From contig NZ_QOHJ01000002.1 of assembly GCF_003319185.1 (NCBI RefSeq), positions 186,001-250,000 on the forward strand: a stretch of DNA of 64,000 nt. The letters run 5' to 3'. The translations under genes were made by a program, and so were the position numbers. Below, piece by piece: positions 39,170 to 47,491 of this stretch. The DNA comes from Blastococcus sp. TF02A-30. Its GTDB lineage: Bacteria; Actinomycetota; Actinomycetes; Mycobacteriales; Geodermatophilaceae. Below the pieces are notes generated by a model. It made no database searches. It was not told the DNA's origin and saw nothing but the letters and a program-made list of their open reading frames with translations. The first letter of the stretch is position 1; the number at the start of each line of letters is the position of its first letter.

Positions 39170-39583
39170 ATGAGCATCACCCCCGAGGCGCTGGAGGCGG
39201 AGTTCTCGCTCCCCACGGCCGCCACCCGCCTGGACTTCCTGAGCCGCCGCGACGACGGCGCCACCACCCTCAACACCGTGCAGGACACCGACGACGACTC
39301 CTGGGCCGCGTCGCTCAAGGACGCGCCGATGCAGCTCGACGTCGCCGAGTCGCTGGAGCTGCTGGCCCTGGGCGAGGTCGTGGCCCGCAAGGCGCACGAC
39401 AGCCGGATCATCGGCATCCGCGCGGCGCTGCGCGGCGGGGCCGGCTGGGAGCAGATCGGCGCCGCGCTGGGCACCTCGCCGCAGGCCGCGTACGACACCT
39501 ACGTCGCGTCGCTCTCCGACCAGCTCGACGCCGACGCCGCCGCCTCGGCCCGTGAGCTGGCCGGCGCCCGGCCCGGCAGCTGA
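39170..39583 (+). CDS. Hypothetical protein with helix-turn-helix-like segment
   Basis: 137 residues. The middle and C-terminal part (ESLELLALGEVVARKAHDSR, then GAGWEQIGAALGTSPQAAYDTYV) resembles the small actinobacterial helix-turn-helix proteins in which a conserved WEQIGAALG helix precedes a recognition-like helix. The N-terminal 40 residues are acidic. It could be a DNA-binding regulator without a ligand domain; no target is evident. The ATG at 39170 has a weak GGGGGA upstream. It converges on the DUF427 gene with 13 bases between stops. Confidence 0.65.
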   Translation: MSITPEALEAEFSLPTAATRLDFLSRRDDGATTLNTVQDTDDDSWAASLKDAPMQLDVAESLELLALGEVVARKAHDSRIIGIRAALRGGAGWEQIGAALGTSPQAAYDTYVASLSDQLDADAAASARELAGARPGS

Positions 39584-39596
39584 GCCGGCGCGGGGG

Positions 39597-39878
39597 TCAG
39601 CGGACCTCGACGCCCTTCCAGAAGGCGACCCGGCCGGTGATCTCGCGGGCGGCGTCCTTCGGTTCCGGGTAGAACCAGGCGGCGTCGCGGTTGACCGCGC
39701 CGTCCACCTCGAGGCTGAAGTACGAGGCGGTGCCCTTCCAGGGGCACACGGTGTGCGTGTCCGAGGGGCGCAGGACGTCGTCGCGCACCGCCTCGCGCGG
39801 GAAGTAGGCGTTGCCCTCGACGGTGACGATGTCGTCGGACTCGGCGATGACGGTGCCGTTCCAGGTGGCCGTGGTCAT
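39597..39878 (-). CDS. DUF427 domain protein
   Basis: 93 residues, a complete DUF427 domain: TATWNGTVIAESDDIVTVEG, YFPREAV, HTVCPWKGTASYFSLEVDG, AAWFYPEP and VAFWKGVEV. DUF427 proteins are small beta-rich cytoplasmic proteins of unknown activity, widespread in actinobacteria and proteobacteria. The ATG at 39878 begins the conserved domain. It is preceded on the same strand by the Cys-rich gene 29 bases upstream. Confidence 0.88.
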   Translation of the reverse strand: MTTATWNGTVIAESDDIVTVEGNAYFPREAVRDDVLRPSDTHTVCPWKGTASYFSLEVDGAVNRDAAWFYPEPKDAAREITGRVAFWKGVEVR

Positions 39879-39907
39879 GGCCCGATCGTCTCCCGTCACC
39901 GCCGCCG

Positions 39908-40255
39908 CTACCAGCGCAGCGGCTGGATGGACCGCGACTGCGCCGTCCGGCAGGGGCGGCAGTGGCCCCAGCTGACGATCTGCACAGGCGTGGCCGGGCC
40001 GCCGCACTCGGGGCACTCCTGCGGTCCCTCCGCGTCGGCGCGGGCCGCGGCGAGCTGCGCGCTGCGCTGCTCGTGGATGGACTCGTCGCCCCGGCAGGGG
40101 CAGCCGAGGTGGGCTTCGGCGCATCGTCCGTGCTGAGCGGGAACGGGGTGCCTCCTGGGGACGGTCGCGGCGAATGCCGTGGTTCCCGACGGTACCGCTG
40201 CGCACGCCGGTCGCGGCACCCCCGCGCGAGGAGTGGGACCCGACCGGGTGGGCAT
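39908..40255 (-). CDS. Cys-rich hypothetical protein, possible zinc ribbon
   Basis: Up to 115 residues; the start is uncertain. The C-terminal half is persuasive: CPCRG, then CPECGGPATPVQIVSWGHCRPC, two paired-cysteine knuckles typical of a zinc ribbon. The N-terminal third (before about residue 40) looks non-coding in composition, so the true start may lie inside, near 40150, where an AGGAGG occurs but no ATG/GTG follows in frame. No family is named. It may be co-transcribed with the DUF427 gene. Confidence 0.4.
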   Translation of the reverse strand: MPTRSGPTPRAGVPRPACAAVPSGTTAFAATVPRRHPVPAQHGRCAEAHLGCPCRGDESIHEQRSAQLAAARADAEGPQECPECGGPATPVQIVSWGHCRPCRTAQSRSIQPLRW

Positions 40256-40296
40256 GACACGACAGGTCCCACCCGCGTCCGGCCGCAGGAGGTCGC

Positions 40297-40464
40297 ATGC
40301 ACCCCTCGTCCAGCCCTCCGCCCGACGACGAGCCCGATCACCCGACCGGGATGTCGTCCGGGGCCGGCCGGAAGCGCGGCCGGCTGCTCATCCCCGCGGT
40401 GTTCATCGCGGTCATCGTGCTGGTCTTCCTGTTCATCGTGCTGGTGAGCCAGATCGGCCGCTGA
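40297..40464 (+). CDS. Small single-pass membrane protein (55 aa)
   Basis: 55 residues with a strong GCAGGAGG 5 bases before the ATG. A Pro/Asp-rich N terminus (MHPSSSPPPDDEPDHPTGMS) and basic GRKRGR lead into one membrane helix (about 31-50) ending VSQIGR at the stop. The charge pattern places the N terminus in the cytoplasm. No family is recognised; it is too short for common ORF cut-offs. It converges with the thioesterase gene 13 bases later. Confidence 0.65.
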   Translation: MHPSSSPPPDDEPDHPTGMSSGAGRKRGRLLIPAVFIAVIVLVFLFIVLVSQIGR

Positions 40465-40477
40465 CCGCCGCCCGTTC

Positions 40478-40861
40478 TCAGCGGTGCAGCAGGGCGAACG
40501 TGGCGACGGCGTGCGCGACGGCCGTGCCGTCCTGCTCGACGTCGGCCTCGCACACCGTGAGGTGCTCGCCCTTCGTCCGCACCCGGGCGGTCACCTCGAC
40601 GGCGCCTGGCTTGCCCGGCCGGAGGTAGGTCACCGTCAGCTGGCTGGTGGCGGGCACGTCGCCGTCCCCGGTCGCGGTGCGCACCGCCGTCCCCATCGCG
40701 GTGTCGACGAGGGTGGCCAGCACGCCGCCGTGCAGCGTGCCCGCCGGGTTGAGGTGCTCCTCCCGGGCCTCGAACCGGATGCGGGCCGACCCGTCGTCGG
40801 CCTCCTGCACCTCCGCGCCCAGTCGTCCCGCGAACCCACCTGCTGCCCCGTCGTCTGCCAT
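40478..40861 (-). CDS. PaaI-family hotdog thioesterase
   Basis: 127 residues, a single hotdog domain. The signature NPAGTLHGGVLATLVDTAMG is complete, with the Asn, HGG oxyanion region and the catalytic Asp of the helix, followed by TSQLTVTYLRPG. It should hydrolyse acyl-CoA or aryl-CoA thioesters in the cytoplasm as a tetramer. Upstream in-frame ATG is possible at 40942 but adds a non-homologous Gly/Pro-rich segment; the ATG at 40861 begins at the usual distance from the domain. No CoA-linked pathway genes adjoin it. Confidence 0.85.
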   Translation of the reverse strand: MADDGAAGGFAGRLGAEVQEADDGSARIRFEAREEHLNPAGTLHGGVLATLVDTAMGTAVRTATGDGDVPATSQLTVTYLRPGKPGAVEVTARVRTKGEHLTVCEADVEQDGTAVAHAVATFALLHR

Positions 40862-40967
40862 GGGGCTGGCCCTACCCGGTCCGGGAGCGGCTACCCGGCC
40901 GTCGCACCCCGTCGAGGCCGAGCCCGCCCACCCGGCCGGCACCTCTCATCTTTGGCACGCTCGGCGG

Positions 40968-41855
40968 GTGGCGTGGATCGACTGGCCGGTGACGGCGCTG
41001 GGCGTGGCCGTCGTCCTCGTGGCACTGCGGGACATCTTCCACACGCTGTGGCACCCCAGCGGGCGGGGCACGATCAGCACGCGGGTCATGGCCTCGGTGT
41101 GGCGGCTGGCCCGCTGGCGCCGGGACCGGGGTTCCGGTGGGGTGCTGAGCGGGCCCGTCGCCGTGGCCGCCGTCATCGGGGTCTGGGTGGCCCTCCTGGT
41201 GGGCGGCGGTGCGCTCGTCTACGCACCGCACCTCCCGGAGGGCTTCCAGTTCCAGAGCGGCCTCGACGTCACCGCGCGCAGCGATGTCCTCGACGCCGTG
41301 TACCTGTCCAGCGTCACCCTCGCCACGCTCGGCTTCGGCGACGTCGTCCCGGTCGCCGGGTGGCTGCGGATCGCCGTGCCCGTGCAGGCGCTGATCGGCT
41401 TCGGGCTGCTCACCGCCTCGGTCACCTGGGTGCTGCAGCTCTACCCCGCCCTGCTCCGGCGCCGCACGCTCGCGGTGCGGCTGGCCCAGCTGCGCACCGT
41501 CTCGCCCGAGGAGCTGCTGCACGACCCGGGTTCGGCCGCGGCGGCGGTCCTCCACGAGCTCGCTGCCGGCCTCGCCCAGGCCCGGGTCGACCTGACCCAG
41601 TACACCGAGACGTTCTACTTCCGCGACGGCGACGAGGAGGCGGCGCTGCCCGCGATGATCTCCGTCGCCGGGTCGCTGGCGGCCGCCGGGTCGGCGGCCC
41701 CGCGGTCCGACGTCCGGGTCGCGGCCGCCGTCCTGCGCGGGTCCATCGACGACTTCGCCCGCGTGCTCGACGAGCAGTTCCTCCACGACGGCGGATCCAC
41801 CGCCGACGTCCTGCTGGCCTACGGGCGGGCGCACCACTACGCGCGGTCGAGCTGA
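40968..41855 (+). CDS. Two-pore-helix potassium channel-like protein
   Basis: 295 residues from GTG. A first membrane helix (about 5-22), a second (about 62-85), then a pore loop with filter TLATLGFGD (Thr-Leu-Gly-Phe-Gly-Asp) and an inner helix (about 128-150) make an ion-channel 2-type module. A C-terminal cytoplasmic region of about 140 residues lacks a recognisable RCK/TrkA domain. It should pass potassium, since TxGFGD is a K-selective filter variant. The regulation signal is unknown. It appears monocistronic. Confidence 0.82.
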   Translation: MAWIDWPVTALGVAVVLVALRDIFHTLWHPSGRGTISTRVMASVWRLARWRRDRGSGGVLSGPVAVAAVIGVWVALLVGGGALVYAPHLPEGFQFQSGLDVTARSDVLDAVYLSSVTLATLGFGDVVPVAGWLRIAVPVQALIGFGLLTASVTWVLQLYPALLRRRTLAVRLAQLRTVSPEELLHDPGSAAAAVLHELAAGLAQARVDLTQYTETFYFRDGDEEAALPAMISVAGSLAAAGSAAPRSDVRVAAAVLRGSIDDFARVLDEQFLHDGGSTADVLLAYGRAHHYARSS

Positions 41856-41901
41856 GGACCGGGTGGGCGTCCGGGGGCCCGAAGAAAAACTTCACCGGTC
41901 G

Positions 41902-41928
41902 TGTCGATTCCGGTCCGGTCCGTTCGAC
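41902..41928 (+). promoter_or_regulatory. Predicted ECF42-dependent promoter
   Basis: TGTCGA (41902-41907) and CGAC (41925-41928) are separated by 17 bases, matching the -35 TGTCGA and -10 CG[A/T]C elements known for ECF42 sigma factors. It lies 69 bases before the DGPF gene, whose operon encodes an ECF42 protein, so autoregulation is expected. Confidence 0.65.
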
Positions 41929-41997
41929 GGAAAGGTAGAGCGGGACCTGAGCCGGTCACGAGGACCGGCCACCGCTCGCACGAACCGGGAGAACCCG

Positions 41998-42423
41998 ATG
42001 CGCTTCATGGTGATCGTCAAGGCCGACCAGGACACCGAGAACGGCGTCATGCCCACCGAGCAGCAGCTCGCCGAGATGGGCGCCTACAACGAGGAGCTGG
42101 TCAAGGCCGGCGTCATGCTGGCCGGCGAGGGGCTGCACCCGAGCTCCAAGGGGGCCCGCGTCCGGTTCGACGCCGAGGGCGGGTCGACGGTCGTCGACGG
42201 GCCGTTCGCCGAGACCAAGGAGCTGGTGGCCGGCTTCTGGCTGCTCGAGGTCTCCTCGCGCGAGGAGTGCGTCGAGTGGATCAAGAAGGCGCCGTTCCGC
42301 GACACCGAGATCGAGATCCGCCAGGTCTTCAGCGACGACGACTTCGGCGACGCGCTGACCCCGGAGCTGCGCGAGAAGGAGGAGCAGATGCGGGAGGCCG
42401 TCGCCGCCCGCAACGGCTCCTGA
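41998..42423 (+). CDS. YciI-related DGPF-domain protein
   Basis: 141 residues. It begins MRFMVIVKADQDTENGVMPT and carries the namesake VVDGPFAETKELVAGFWLLEV. DGPF proteins have a ferredoxin-like fold and accompany ECF42 sigma factors almost universally; their activity is unknown. The downstream sigma gene starts at the last base of its stop codon (TGATG), so translation is coupled. Predicted cytoplasmic. Expression should be driven from the TGTCGA-type promoter just upstream. Confidence 0.9.
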   Translation: MRFMVIVKADQDTENGVMPTEQQLAEMGAYNEELVKAGVMLAGEGLHPSSKGARVRFDAEGGSTVVDGPFAETKELVAGFWLLEVSSREECVEWIKKAPFRDTEIEIRQVFSDDDFGDALTPELREKEEQMREAVAARNGS

Positions 42424-43721
42424 TGACCGACGCCGGGACGGCGTCGGCGACCGCGGACCTGCACCGCGTCGTCGACGCCGTCTGGCGCATGGAGTCCGCC
42501 CGGATCGTCGGTGCGCTCACCCGGGTCACCGGCGACGTCGGGCTGGCCGAGGAGCTCGCGCAGGACGCGCTGGTCGCGGCGCTCGAGCAGTGGCCGGACA
42601 GCGGGGTGCCGGCCAAGCCGGGCGCCTGGCTGATGGCGACGGCGAAGCACCGGGCGGTCGACGCGTTCCGCCGGGCGGAGAACCTGCGCCGCAAGACCGA
42701 GGTGCTCGGTCGCGAGCTGGTCGAGGCCGAGGAGCCGGACTGGGCCGCGCAGCTCGACGAGGTGGTCGAGGACGACGTGCTGCGGCTGGTCTTCATCTCC
42801 TGCCACCCGGTGCTGTCCCGCGAGGCCCGGGTGGCGCTGACCCTGCGCCTGGTCGGTGGCCTGGGCACCGCCGAGATCGCCCGCGCCTTCCTGGTGCCCG
42901 AGCCGACGCTGGCCCAGCGGATCGTGCGCGCCAAGCGCACCCTCTCCGCGGCCAGGGTGCCCTTCGAGATGCCCACCGGCGCGGACTTCACCGCGCGGCT
43001 GGGTTCGGTGCTCGAGGTGGTGTACCTGGTGTTCAACGAGGGCTACTCGGCCACCGCGGGGGAGGACCTGACCCGGCCCGCGCTGTGCCAGGAGGCCATG
43101 CGGCTCGGCCGGATCCTGGCCGGGCTGGTGCCGGGGGAGTCCGAGGTGCACGGGCTCGTGTCGCTCTTGGAGGTGCAGGCATCGCGGCTGGCCGCCCGGC
43201 TGGGTCCCGACGGCGCGGCGGTGACCCTGGCCGAGCAGGACCGCAGCCGCTGGGACCGGGTGCTGGTCAACCGCGGGCTGGCCGCGCTCGACCGCGCGGA
43301 GGCCACCGCTCAGGGGGCGCTGGGCCCGTACGCGCTGCAGGCCGCGATCGCCGCCTGCCACGCGCGGGCCCGCAGCGTCGAGGACACCGACTGGCCGCGG
43401 ATCGCCGCGCTGTACGAGGCGCTGGCGCAGCTGACCGGGTCGCCGGTCGTCGAGCTGAACCGGGCGGTGGCGGTGTCGCGCGCCTACGGACCTGCGGCCG
43501 GGCTCGAGGTGGCCGACGCGCTCGTCGACGTCCCGGCACTGCGCGGGTACCACCTGCTGCCCGCCGTCCGCGGTGACCTGCTCGCGTCCCTCGGTCGCGG
43601 CGACGAGGCGCGCGCGGAGTTCGAGCGCGCGGCCGGCATGACCGGCAACGAGCGGGAGCGCGAGGTGCTGCTGCGCCGGGCGGGGGAGTGCGGCGGCCCG
43701 AAGCAGGTGCCGGCCGGCTGA
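42423..43721 (+). CDS. ECF sigma factor, ECF42 group, with C-terminal extension
   Basis: 432 residues, far longer than a normal ECF factor. Region 2 (RIVGALTRVTGDVGLAEELA, DALVAALEQWP, AWLMATAKHRAVDAFRR) and region 4 (LVGGLGTAEIARAFLVPEPT, AQRIVRAKRTL) occupy about 1-180. The remainder is a DUF6596/TPR-like extension of about 250 residues (VYLVFNEGYSAT; SPVVELNRAVAVSRAYGPAA), the hallmark of ECF42, which is needed for activity. There is no anti-sigma gene nearby, as usual for this group. It converges directly on the MarR gene with no bases between them. Confidence 0.92.
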   Translation: MTDAGTASATADLHRVVDAVWRMESARIVGALTRVTGDVGLAEELAQDALVAALEQWPDSGVPAKPGAWLMATAKHRAVDAFRRAENLRRKTEVLGRELVEAEEPDWAAQLDEVVEDDVLRLVFISCHPVLSREARVALTLRLVGGLGTAEIARAFLVPEPTLAQRIVRAKRTLSAARVPFEMPTGADFTARLGSVLEVVYLVFNEGYSATAGEDLTRPALCQEAMRLGRILAGLVPGESEVHGLVSLLEVQASRLAARLGPDGAAVTLAEQDRSRWDRVLVNRGLAALDRAEATAQGALGPYALQAAIAACHARARSVEDTDWPRIAALYEALAQLTGSPVVELNRAVAVSRAYGPAAGLEVADALVDVPALRGYHLLPAVRGDLLASLGRGDEARAEFERAAGMTGNEREREVLLRRAGECGGPKQVPAG

Positions 43722-44150
43722 TCAGTCCGGCCGGGAGTTCTCCTCCAGCTGGGCGAGGGTCCGGCGGAGCGCGGCGACGTCGGCGTCGCCGAGGCCGGCC
43801 CGCAGCCGGCCGTCGAAGGCCGCGGCGGTGCGGCGCAGCCGGAGGAACAGCTGCCGGCCGGATTCCGTCACGGACACCTGGTGGGCCCGCCGGTTGCCCG
43901 GATCGCGCTCGCGGACGACCAGCCCGGCCCGCTCCAGCGCGTCCAGGTGGTGGGTGAGCGTGGGCTGCCGGACGCCGACCGCCTCGGCCAGCTCGGCCTG
44001 GGTGCGGTGCTCGCCGCCGTCCAGCGCGAGCAGCACCCGCCAGGTGGGTCCGGAGCCGCCGGCCGCGGCCAGGGCGTCCTCGAACGCCCGGCTCAACTCC
44101 TTGGCCGTGCGGGCGAGGAAGAGGTGGAGGAAGTCGTCCGCAGCCTGCAC
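43722..44150 (-). CDS. MarR-family transcriptional regulator
   Basis: 142 residues from GTG. The winged helix-turn-helix is typical: TQAELAEAVGVRQPTLTHHL, LERAGLVVRERDPGNRRAHQ (wing with Asp and Arg), then VSVTESGRQLF. Dimerisation helices lie at both ends. The two tandem TTAG-N4-CTAA palindromes directly upstream of its start are probable autoregulatory operators. The effector and other targets are unknown; the gene is not next to an obvious efflux pump on its strand. Confidence 0.9.
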   Translation of the reverse strand: MQAADDFLHLFLARTAKELSRAFEDALAAAGGSGPTWRVLLALDGGEHRTQAELAEAVGVRQPTLTHHLDALERAGLVVRERDPGNRRAHQVSVTESGRQLFLRLRRTAAAFDGRLRAGLGDADVAALRRTLAQLEENSRPD

Positions 44151-44159
44151 GAGCTCAGC

Positions 44160-44189
44160 TTAGGCGGCTAACCGTTAGGCATCTAACGG
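44160..44189. promoter_or_regulatory. Tandem MarR-type operator palindromes
   Basis: TTAGGCGGCTAA (44160-44171) and CCGTTAGGCATCTAACGG (44172-44189, perfect 7-base arms around GCAT) share the core TTAG-N4-CTAA and are centred 15 bases apart. They begin 10 bases upstream of the marR GTG, in the position where autorepression would act. Confidence 0.65.
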
Positions 44190-44287
44190 AATGGCGGGCG
44201 CGCGTCGACCGCGCGGTATCGCAGCCGGGTGCGCGGTCGACGGCGTGCTCGGCCGCCGTACCGCGAGGTCGACGACGCCCGGCGAGG

Positions 44288-44593
44288 TCAGGGCAGCCGG
44301 GTGAGGAGCGTCCGGGCCAGCTCGAGCAGCGCCGGCGTTCCGGTGCCGTCGTCCGCGGCGGCACGCAGCACCGCGGCCAGGGGTGCCGCGACGGCGGGGG
44401 AGAGCGCGGTGATCCACGCCGCGGAGGCCGCCCGCGCCTCGGCCACGTGCTCGGTGCCGCCGTCGGCACGGGCGGCGATCACCTCGGGGCGCGAGGCGAG
44501 CAGCCCGCCCAGCCGCCAGTTCCCCGGCGTGGTGCGCGCGGCCAGGGCGGTGAGCCGGTCGGCCGCCTCGCGGAGCAGCTCGGCGTCGCTCAC
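44288..44593 (-). CDS. Hypothetical protein (101 aa)
   Basis: 101 residues from GTG, overlapping the upstream GNAT stop by GTGA, which strongly suggests coupled translation. The product is helical and Ala/Leu-rich (SDAELLREAADRLTALAART, PALLELARTLLTRLP) with a central TPGNWRLGG and no membrane segment. No family is recognised. The TTPGNW motif resembles short actinobacterial proteins of unknown role. Confidence 0.65.
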   Translation of the reverse strand: MSDAELLREAADRLTALAARTTPGNWRLGGLLASRPEVIAARADGGTEHVAEARAASAAWITALSPAVAAPLAAVLRAAADDGTGTPALLELARTLLTRLP

Positions 44594-45039
44594 GCGGCGG
44601 TGGGTTCGCGGCGCATCGGGACGTGCGGGATGCCGTCCTCGTCGTAGCCGGGCCCGCTCCGGCGGAAGCCGAACCGCTCGTACCAGCCCTCCAGGTGCGC
44701 CTGGGCGCCCAGCGTCAGCGGGACGTCGCCGTAATCGGCGATGCCCTGCTCGATGAGCCGCGCGGCCAGCCCCCGCCCCCGGAACCGGACGTCGGTGGCG
44801 ACCCGGCCGATCGCCCTGCTGGCCCCGTTGTCGAGCACCCGGATGGTGGCCGCGACCTCGCCATCCACGTCGAACCACAGGTGCTCGGTGGCCGGCTCCA
44901 CGTCCCGCCCGTCGAGCTCCGGGTAGGGGCACTCCTGCTCGACGACGAAGACGTCGACCCGCAGCCGGCACAGCGCGTAGACCTCGAACGGGGTGAGGTC
45001 GGCGAAGGGCGCGCGGCGCAGGACGGGCTCGGAGGGCAT
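44590..45039 (-). CDS. GNAT-family N-acetyltransferase (ElaA-like)
   Basis: 149 residues. ElaA-type features are present: the N-terminal EVYALCRLRVDVFVVEQECP, a central ATIRVLDNG and the acetyl-CoA loop RVATDVRFRGRGLAARLIEQ, then GWYERFGFRRSG. It would transfer acetyl from acetyl-CoA to an unknown amine in the cytoplasm. The start ATG at 45039 lies 45 bases from the divergent arr gene, so they share a short promoter region. It is coupled to the hypothetical gene downstream. Confidence 0.85.
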   Translation of the reverse strand: MPSEPVLRRAPFADLTPFEVYALCRLRVDVFVVEQECPYPELDGRDVEPATEHLWFDVDGEVAATIRVLDNGASRAIGRVATDVRFRGRGLAARLIEQGIADYGDVPLTLGAQAHLEGWYERFGFRRSGPGYDEDGIPHVPMRREPTAA

Positions 45040-45083
45040 GCGACCTTTGTAGCCGAGGCCCGGTCCGCCCTACGGTCGGGGCG

Positions 45084-45545
45084 ATGGAGGAGACCGGTGG
45101 CACCCGCGAGCCCGTGACCCTCGAGAACTGCGCCGACGTCCGTGGGCCCTTCTTCCACGGGACGAAGGCGGTGCTCGCCGTCGGCGACGAGCTCGTCCCC
45201 GGCCGGGGGTCCAACTTCGCGGCCGGCCGGGTGATGAACCACGTCTACTTCACCGCGCTCGTGGACACCGCCGCCTGGGGAGCCGAGCTGGCCACGGCCC
45301 TCGCCGGGGACGACGACCGGGGGCGCATCTACGAGGTGGAGCCGCTCGGCCCGTTCGAGGACGACCCGAACGTGACCGACCAGCGGTTCCCCGGCAACCC
45401 CACGCAGTCCTACCGCACCCGCTCCCCTCTGCGCGTCGTCGCCGAGGTCGAGGACTGGGAGGGGCACCCGCCCGAGGTCGTGCAGGCGATGCTCGACAGC
45501 CTCGCCCGGCTCCGGGCGGAGGGGCGCGACGTCATCCTCGACTGA
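45084..45545 (+). CDS. arr: Rifamycin ADP-ribosyltransferase
   Basis: 153 residues, slightly longer than typical Arr. The family pattern is complete: GPFFHGTKAVL (His25), PGRGSNF, NHVYFTALVDTAAWGAELA (Tyr55), RIYEVEPLGPFEDDPNVTDQ (Asp in EDD), FPGNPTQSYRT and VAEVEDWEGH. Arr transfers ADP-ribose from NAD to the C23 hydroxyl of rifampin and inactivates it. Orthologues are frequent chromosomal genes in mycobacteria and related actinobacteria, so intrinsic low-level rifamycin resistance is likely rather than recent transfer. There is no mobile element nearby. Confidence 0.93.
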   Translation: MEETGGTREPVTLENCADVRGPFFHGTKAVLAVGDELVPGRGSNFAAGRVMNHVYFTALVDTAAWGAELATALAGDDDRGRIYEVEPLGPFEDDPNVTDQRFPGNPTQSYRTRSPLRVVAEVEDWEGHPPEVVQAMLDSLARLRAEGRDVILD

Positions 45546-45551
45546 GGTCGC

Positions 45552-46400
45552 TCAGTCCCGGTTGCCGTACCGGCGCATGGTGAGCGGGCCCAGCACCGCC
45601 ACCAGCAGCGCCGCCCAGGCGAACACCATGAGCACGTCGCCGCCGGCCGCCTCGCCGTGCATCAGCCCGCGCACCGCCGTCACCAGGTGGGAGACGGGGT
45701 TGACGTCGACGAAGGCCTGCAGCCAGCCGGGCATCGTCGAGGGGTCGACGAAGATGTTGCTGCCGAAGGTCAGCGGCGTGATGACCAGCATGCTCCAGCC
45801 CATGACCGCGTTCGGCGTCCGCAGCCGCAGCGCCAGGAACGTCCAGATCCAGCCGAGCGCGAAGGCGAACACGAGCAGCAGGCCGACCGCGGCCAGGACG
45901 CCCAGCGCGCCGCCGTCCGGCCGGAAGCCGAGCAGCATGCCGAGGGTGATGATCACCGCCGAGGCGAGGGTGAACCGCAGGACGTCGCCGAGCAGCGCTC
46001 CCACCAGGGCCGAGGGCCGCCACACCGGCAGCGAGCGGATGCGGTCGAAGACGCCCTTCTCGATGTCGGTGTTCAGCGCGACGCCGGTGTACATCGTGAT
46101 CATCAGGATGCTCTGCACCAGGATGCCCGGCAGGAAGAACTGGATGTAGGCGTCGACCGTGCCGGCGAGGGCGCCGCCGAAGAGCAACGTGAAGATCAGC
46201 GTCATCATCACCGGGAAGGCGGTGACGTCGAACAGCTGCTCGGGCACGTGCTTGATCCGCAGCAGCGTCCGCCAGCCGAAGGTGGCCGAGGCGGCCAGCG
46301 GTCCCTGCGGCTTCGGCCGCGCGCCGGCGACCAGGGCTTCGTGGACGGCGGCGGTGTCGGGCACCCAGGTGCCGGTGGCCGGGGTCTGGACGGCGGTCAT
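45552..46400 (-). CDS. ABC-2 type drug exporter permease (DrrB-like)
   Basis: 282 residues. A long cytoplasmic N terminus (to about 45) precedes six membrane helices, with motifs typical of DrrB/ABC-2 permeases: [53 protein letters not shown] and a final [17 protein letters not shown]. It forms the membrane part of an exporter with the ATPase encoded upstream; the genes overlap by ATGA. The substrate is unknown; daunorubicin-type transporters handle amphipathic drugs or lipids. Confidence 0.88.
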   Translation of the reverse strand: MTAVQTPATGTWVPDTAAVHEALVAGARPKPQGPLAASATFGWRTLLRIKHVPEQLFDVTAFPVMMTLIFTLLFGGALAGTVDAYIQFFLPGILVQSILMITMYTGVALNTDIEKGVFDRIRSLPVWRPSALVGALLGDVLRFTLASAVIITLGMLLGFRPDGGALGVLAAVGLLLVFAFALGWIWTFLALRLRTPNAVMGWSMLVITPLTFGSNIFVDPSTMPGWLQAFVDVNPVSHLVTAVRGLMHGEAAGGDVLMVFAWAALLVAVLGPLTMRRYGNRD

Positions 46401-47407
46401 GCCTGGTCCTCCTGCGCGGGGGCGGTGCCGGTCGCGTGGCCGGTCAGGGCGAGGAACACCTCGTCGAGGCTGGGCTGGCCCAGCGCGTACTGCGCCAGGC
46501 CGATCTGCGCGTCCTCCAGGGCGGTGAGCGCCCGGGCGACGGGGCCGGCGTCCGCGACCGTGGCGACGAGCCCGGCGGGGTCGCCCTGCTCGTGCACCTC
46601 GACGCCGAGGACCCGCTGGAGCAGGTCGCGGGCCGCCGCGCGCTGCTCCGGCCGGCGCACCCGCACGTGCAGCGAGCCGGTGCCGACGGAGGCCTTCAGC
46701 TCCCCGGGCGAGCCCTCCGCGACGACCGTGCCGGTGTCGATGACCGAGATCCGGTCGGCCAGCTGGTCGGCCTCGTCCAGGTACTGCGTGGTGAGCAGCA
46801 CCGTCGTCCCGCCGCGGACCAGCGCCCGGACCACCTCCCAGACCTGGTTGCGGCTGCGCGGGTCCAGCCCGGTCGTCGGCTCGTCGAGGAAGATCAGGTC
46901 GGGCCGGACGACGATGCTCGCGGCGATGTCGATCCGCCGCCGCATGCCGCCGGAGTACTTCTTCACCTGCTTGCCGGCGGCCTCGGTCAGCCCGAACGCG
47001 TCGAGCACCTGCTCGGCCCGCGCCCGGCCCTCCGCCCGGGGGTAGCCGAGCAGCCGGGCCAGCAGGCGCAGGTTCTCGTCGCCGGTGAGGTCCTCGTCGA
47101 GCGAGGCGAACTGGCCGGTGAGGCTCACCCGGGCGCGGACCGCGTCGGCCTCGTGCACCACGTCGTGGCCGAAGACCCGCGCCGTGCCGGCGTCGGGCCG
47201 GATCAGGGTGGCCAGCACCCGGATGGTCGTGGTCTTCCCGGCCCCGTTGGGACCGAGGAAGCCGTGCACCCCGCCGCGCGGGATGAGCAGGTCGACGCCG
47301 TCGACCGCCCGGGTCGTGCCGAAGTGCTTGACCAGCCCGTGGGTCTCGATCGCCGGGCCGTCGTCCCGGTCCGGTCCCCGCACCGGTGCGTCCGCCGCGA
47401 TGGTCAC
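46397..47407 (-). CDS. Daunorubicin-resistance (DrrA) family ABC ATPase
   Basis: 336 residues from GTG. Walker [17 protein letters not shown]-loop [14 protein letters not shown], signature [12 protein letters not shown], Walker [17 protein letters not shown] and switch-region [14 protein letters not shown] define a DrrA-type ATPase with the C-terminal DrrA extension ending [17 protein letters not shown]. It powers the DrrB-like permease whose gene overlaps its stop. A terminator-like hairpin lies in the 84 bases that separate it from the DUF6328 gene upstream. Confidence 0.92.
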   Translation of the reverse strand: MTIAADAPVRGPDRDDGPAIETHGLVKHFGTTRAVDGVDLLIPRGGVHGFLGPNGAGKTTTIRVLATLIRPDAGTARVFGHDVVHEADAVRARVSLTGQFASLDEDLTGDENLRLLARLLGYPRAEGRARAEQVLDAFGLTEAAGKQVKKYSGGMRRRIDIAASIVVRPDLIFLDEPTTGLDPRSRNQVWEVVRALVRGGTTVLLTTQYLDEADQLADRISVIDTGTVVAEGSPGELKASVGTGSLHVRVRRPEQRAAARDLLQRVLGVEVHEQGDPAGLVATVADAGPVARALTALEDAQIGLAQYALGQPSLDEVFLALTGHATGTAPAQEDQA

Positions 47408-47421
47408 CCGTCCGCCTCTCG

Positions 47422-47451
47422 CTCCCGACGGCCGGGAGCGGCCGTCGGGAG
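47422..47451 (-). terminator. Hairpin between the DUF6328 and DrrA genes
   Basis: Perfect 12-base arms (CTCCCGACGGCC at 47422-47433 and its complement at 47440-47451) with a 6-base loop. It lies 41 bases past the DUF6328 stop and 15 bases before the drrA-like start, so it can terminate the upstream gene or attenuate the exporter operon. Confidence 0.55.
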
Positions 47452-47491
47452 GTACGACGACGCCGCGCTGCGGAACTCATCGGGTCCCGGG

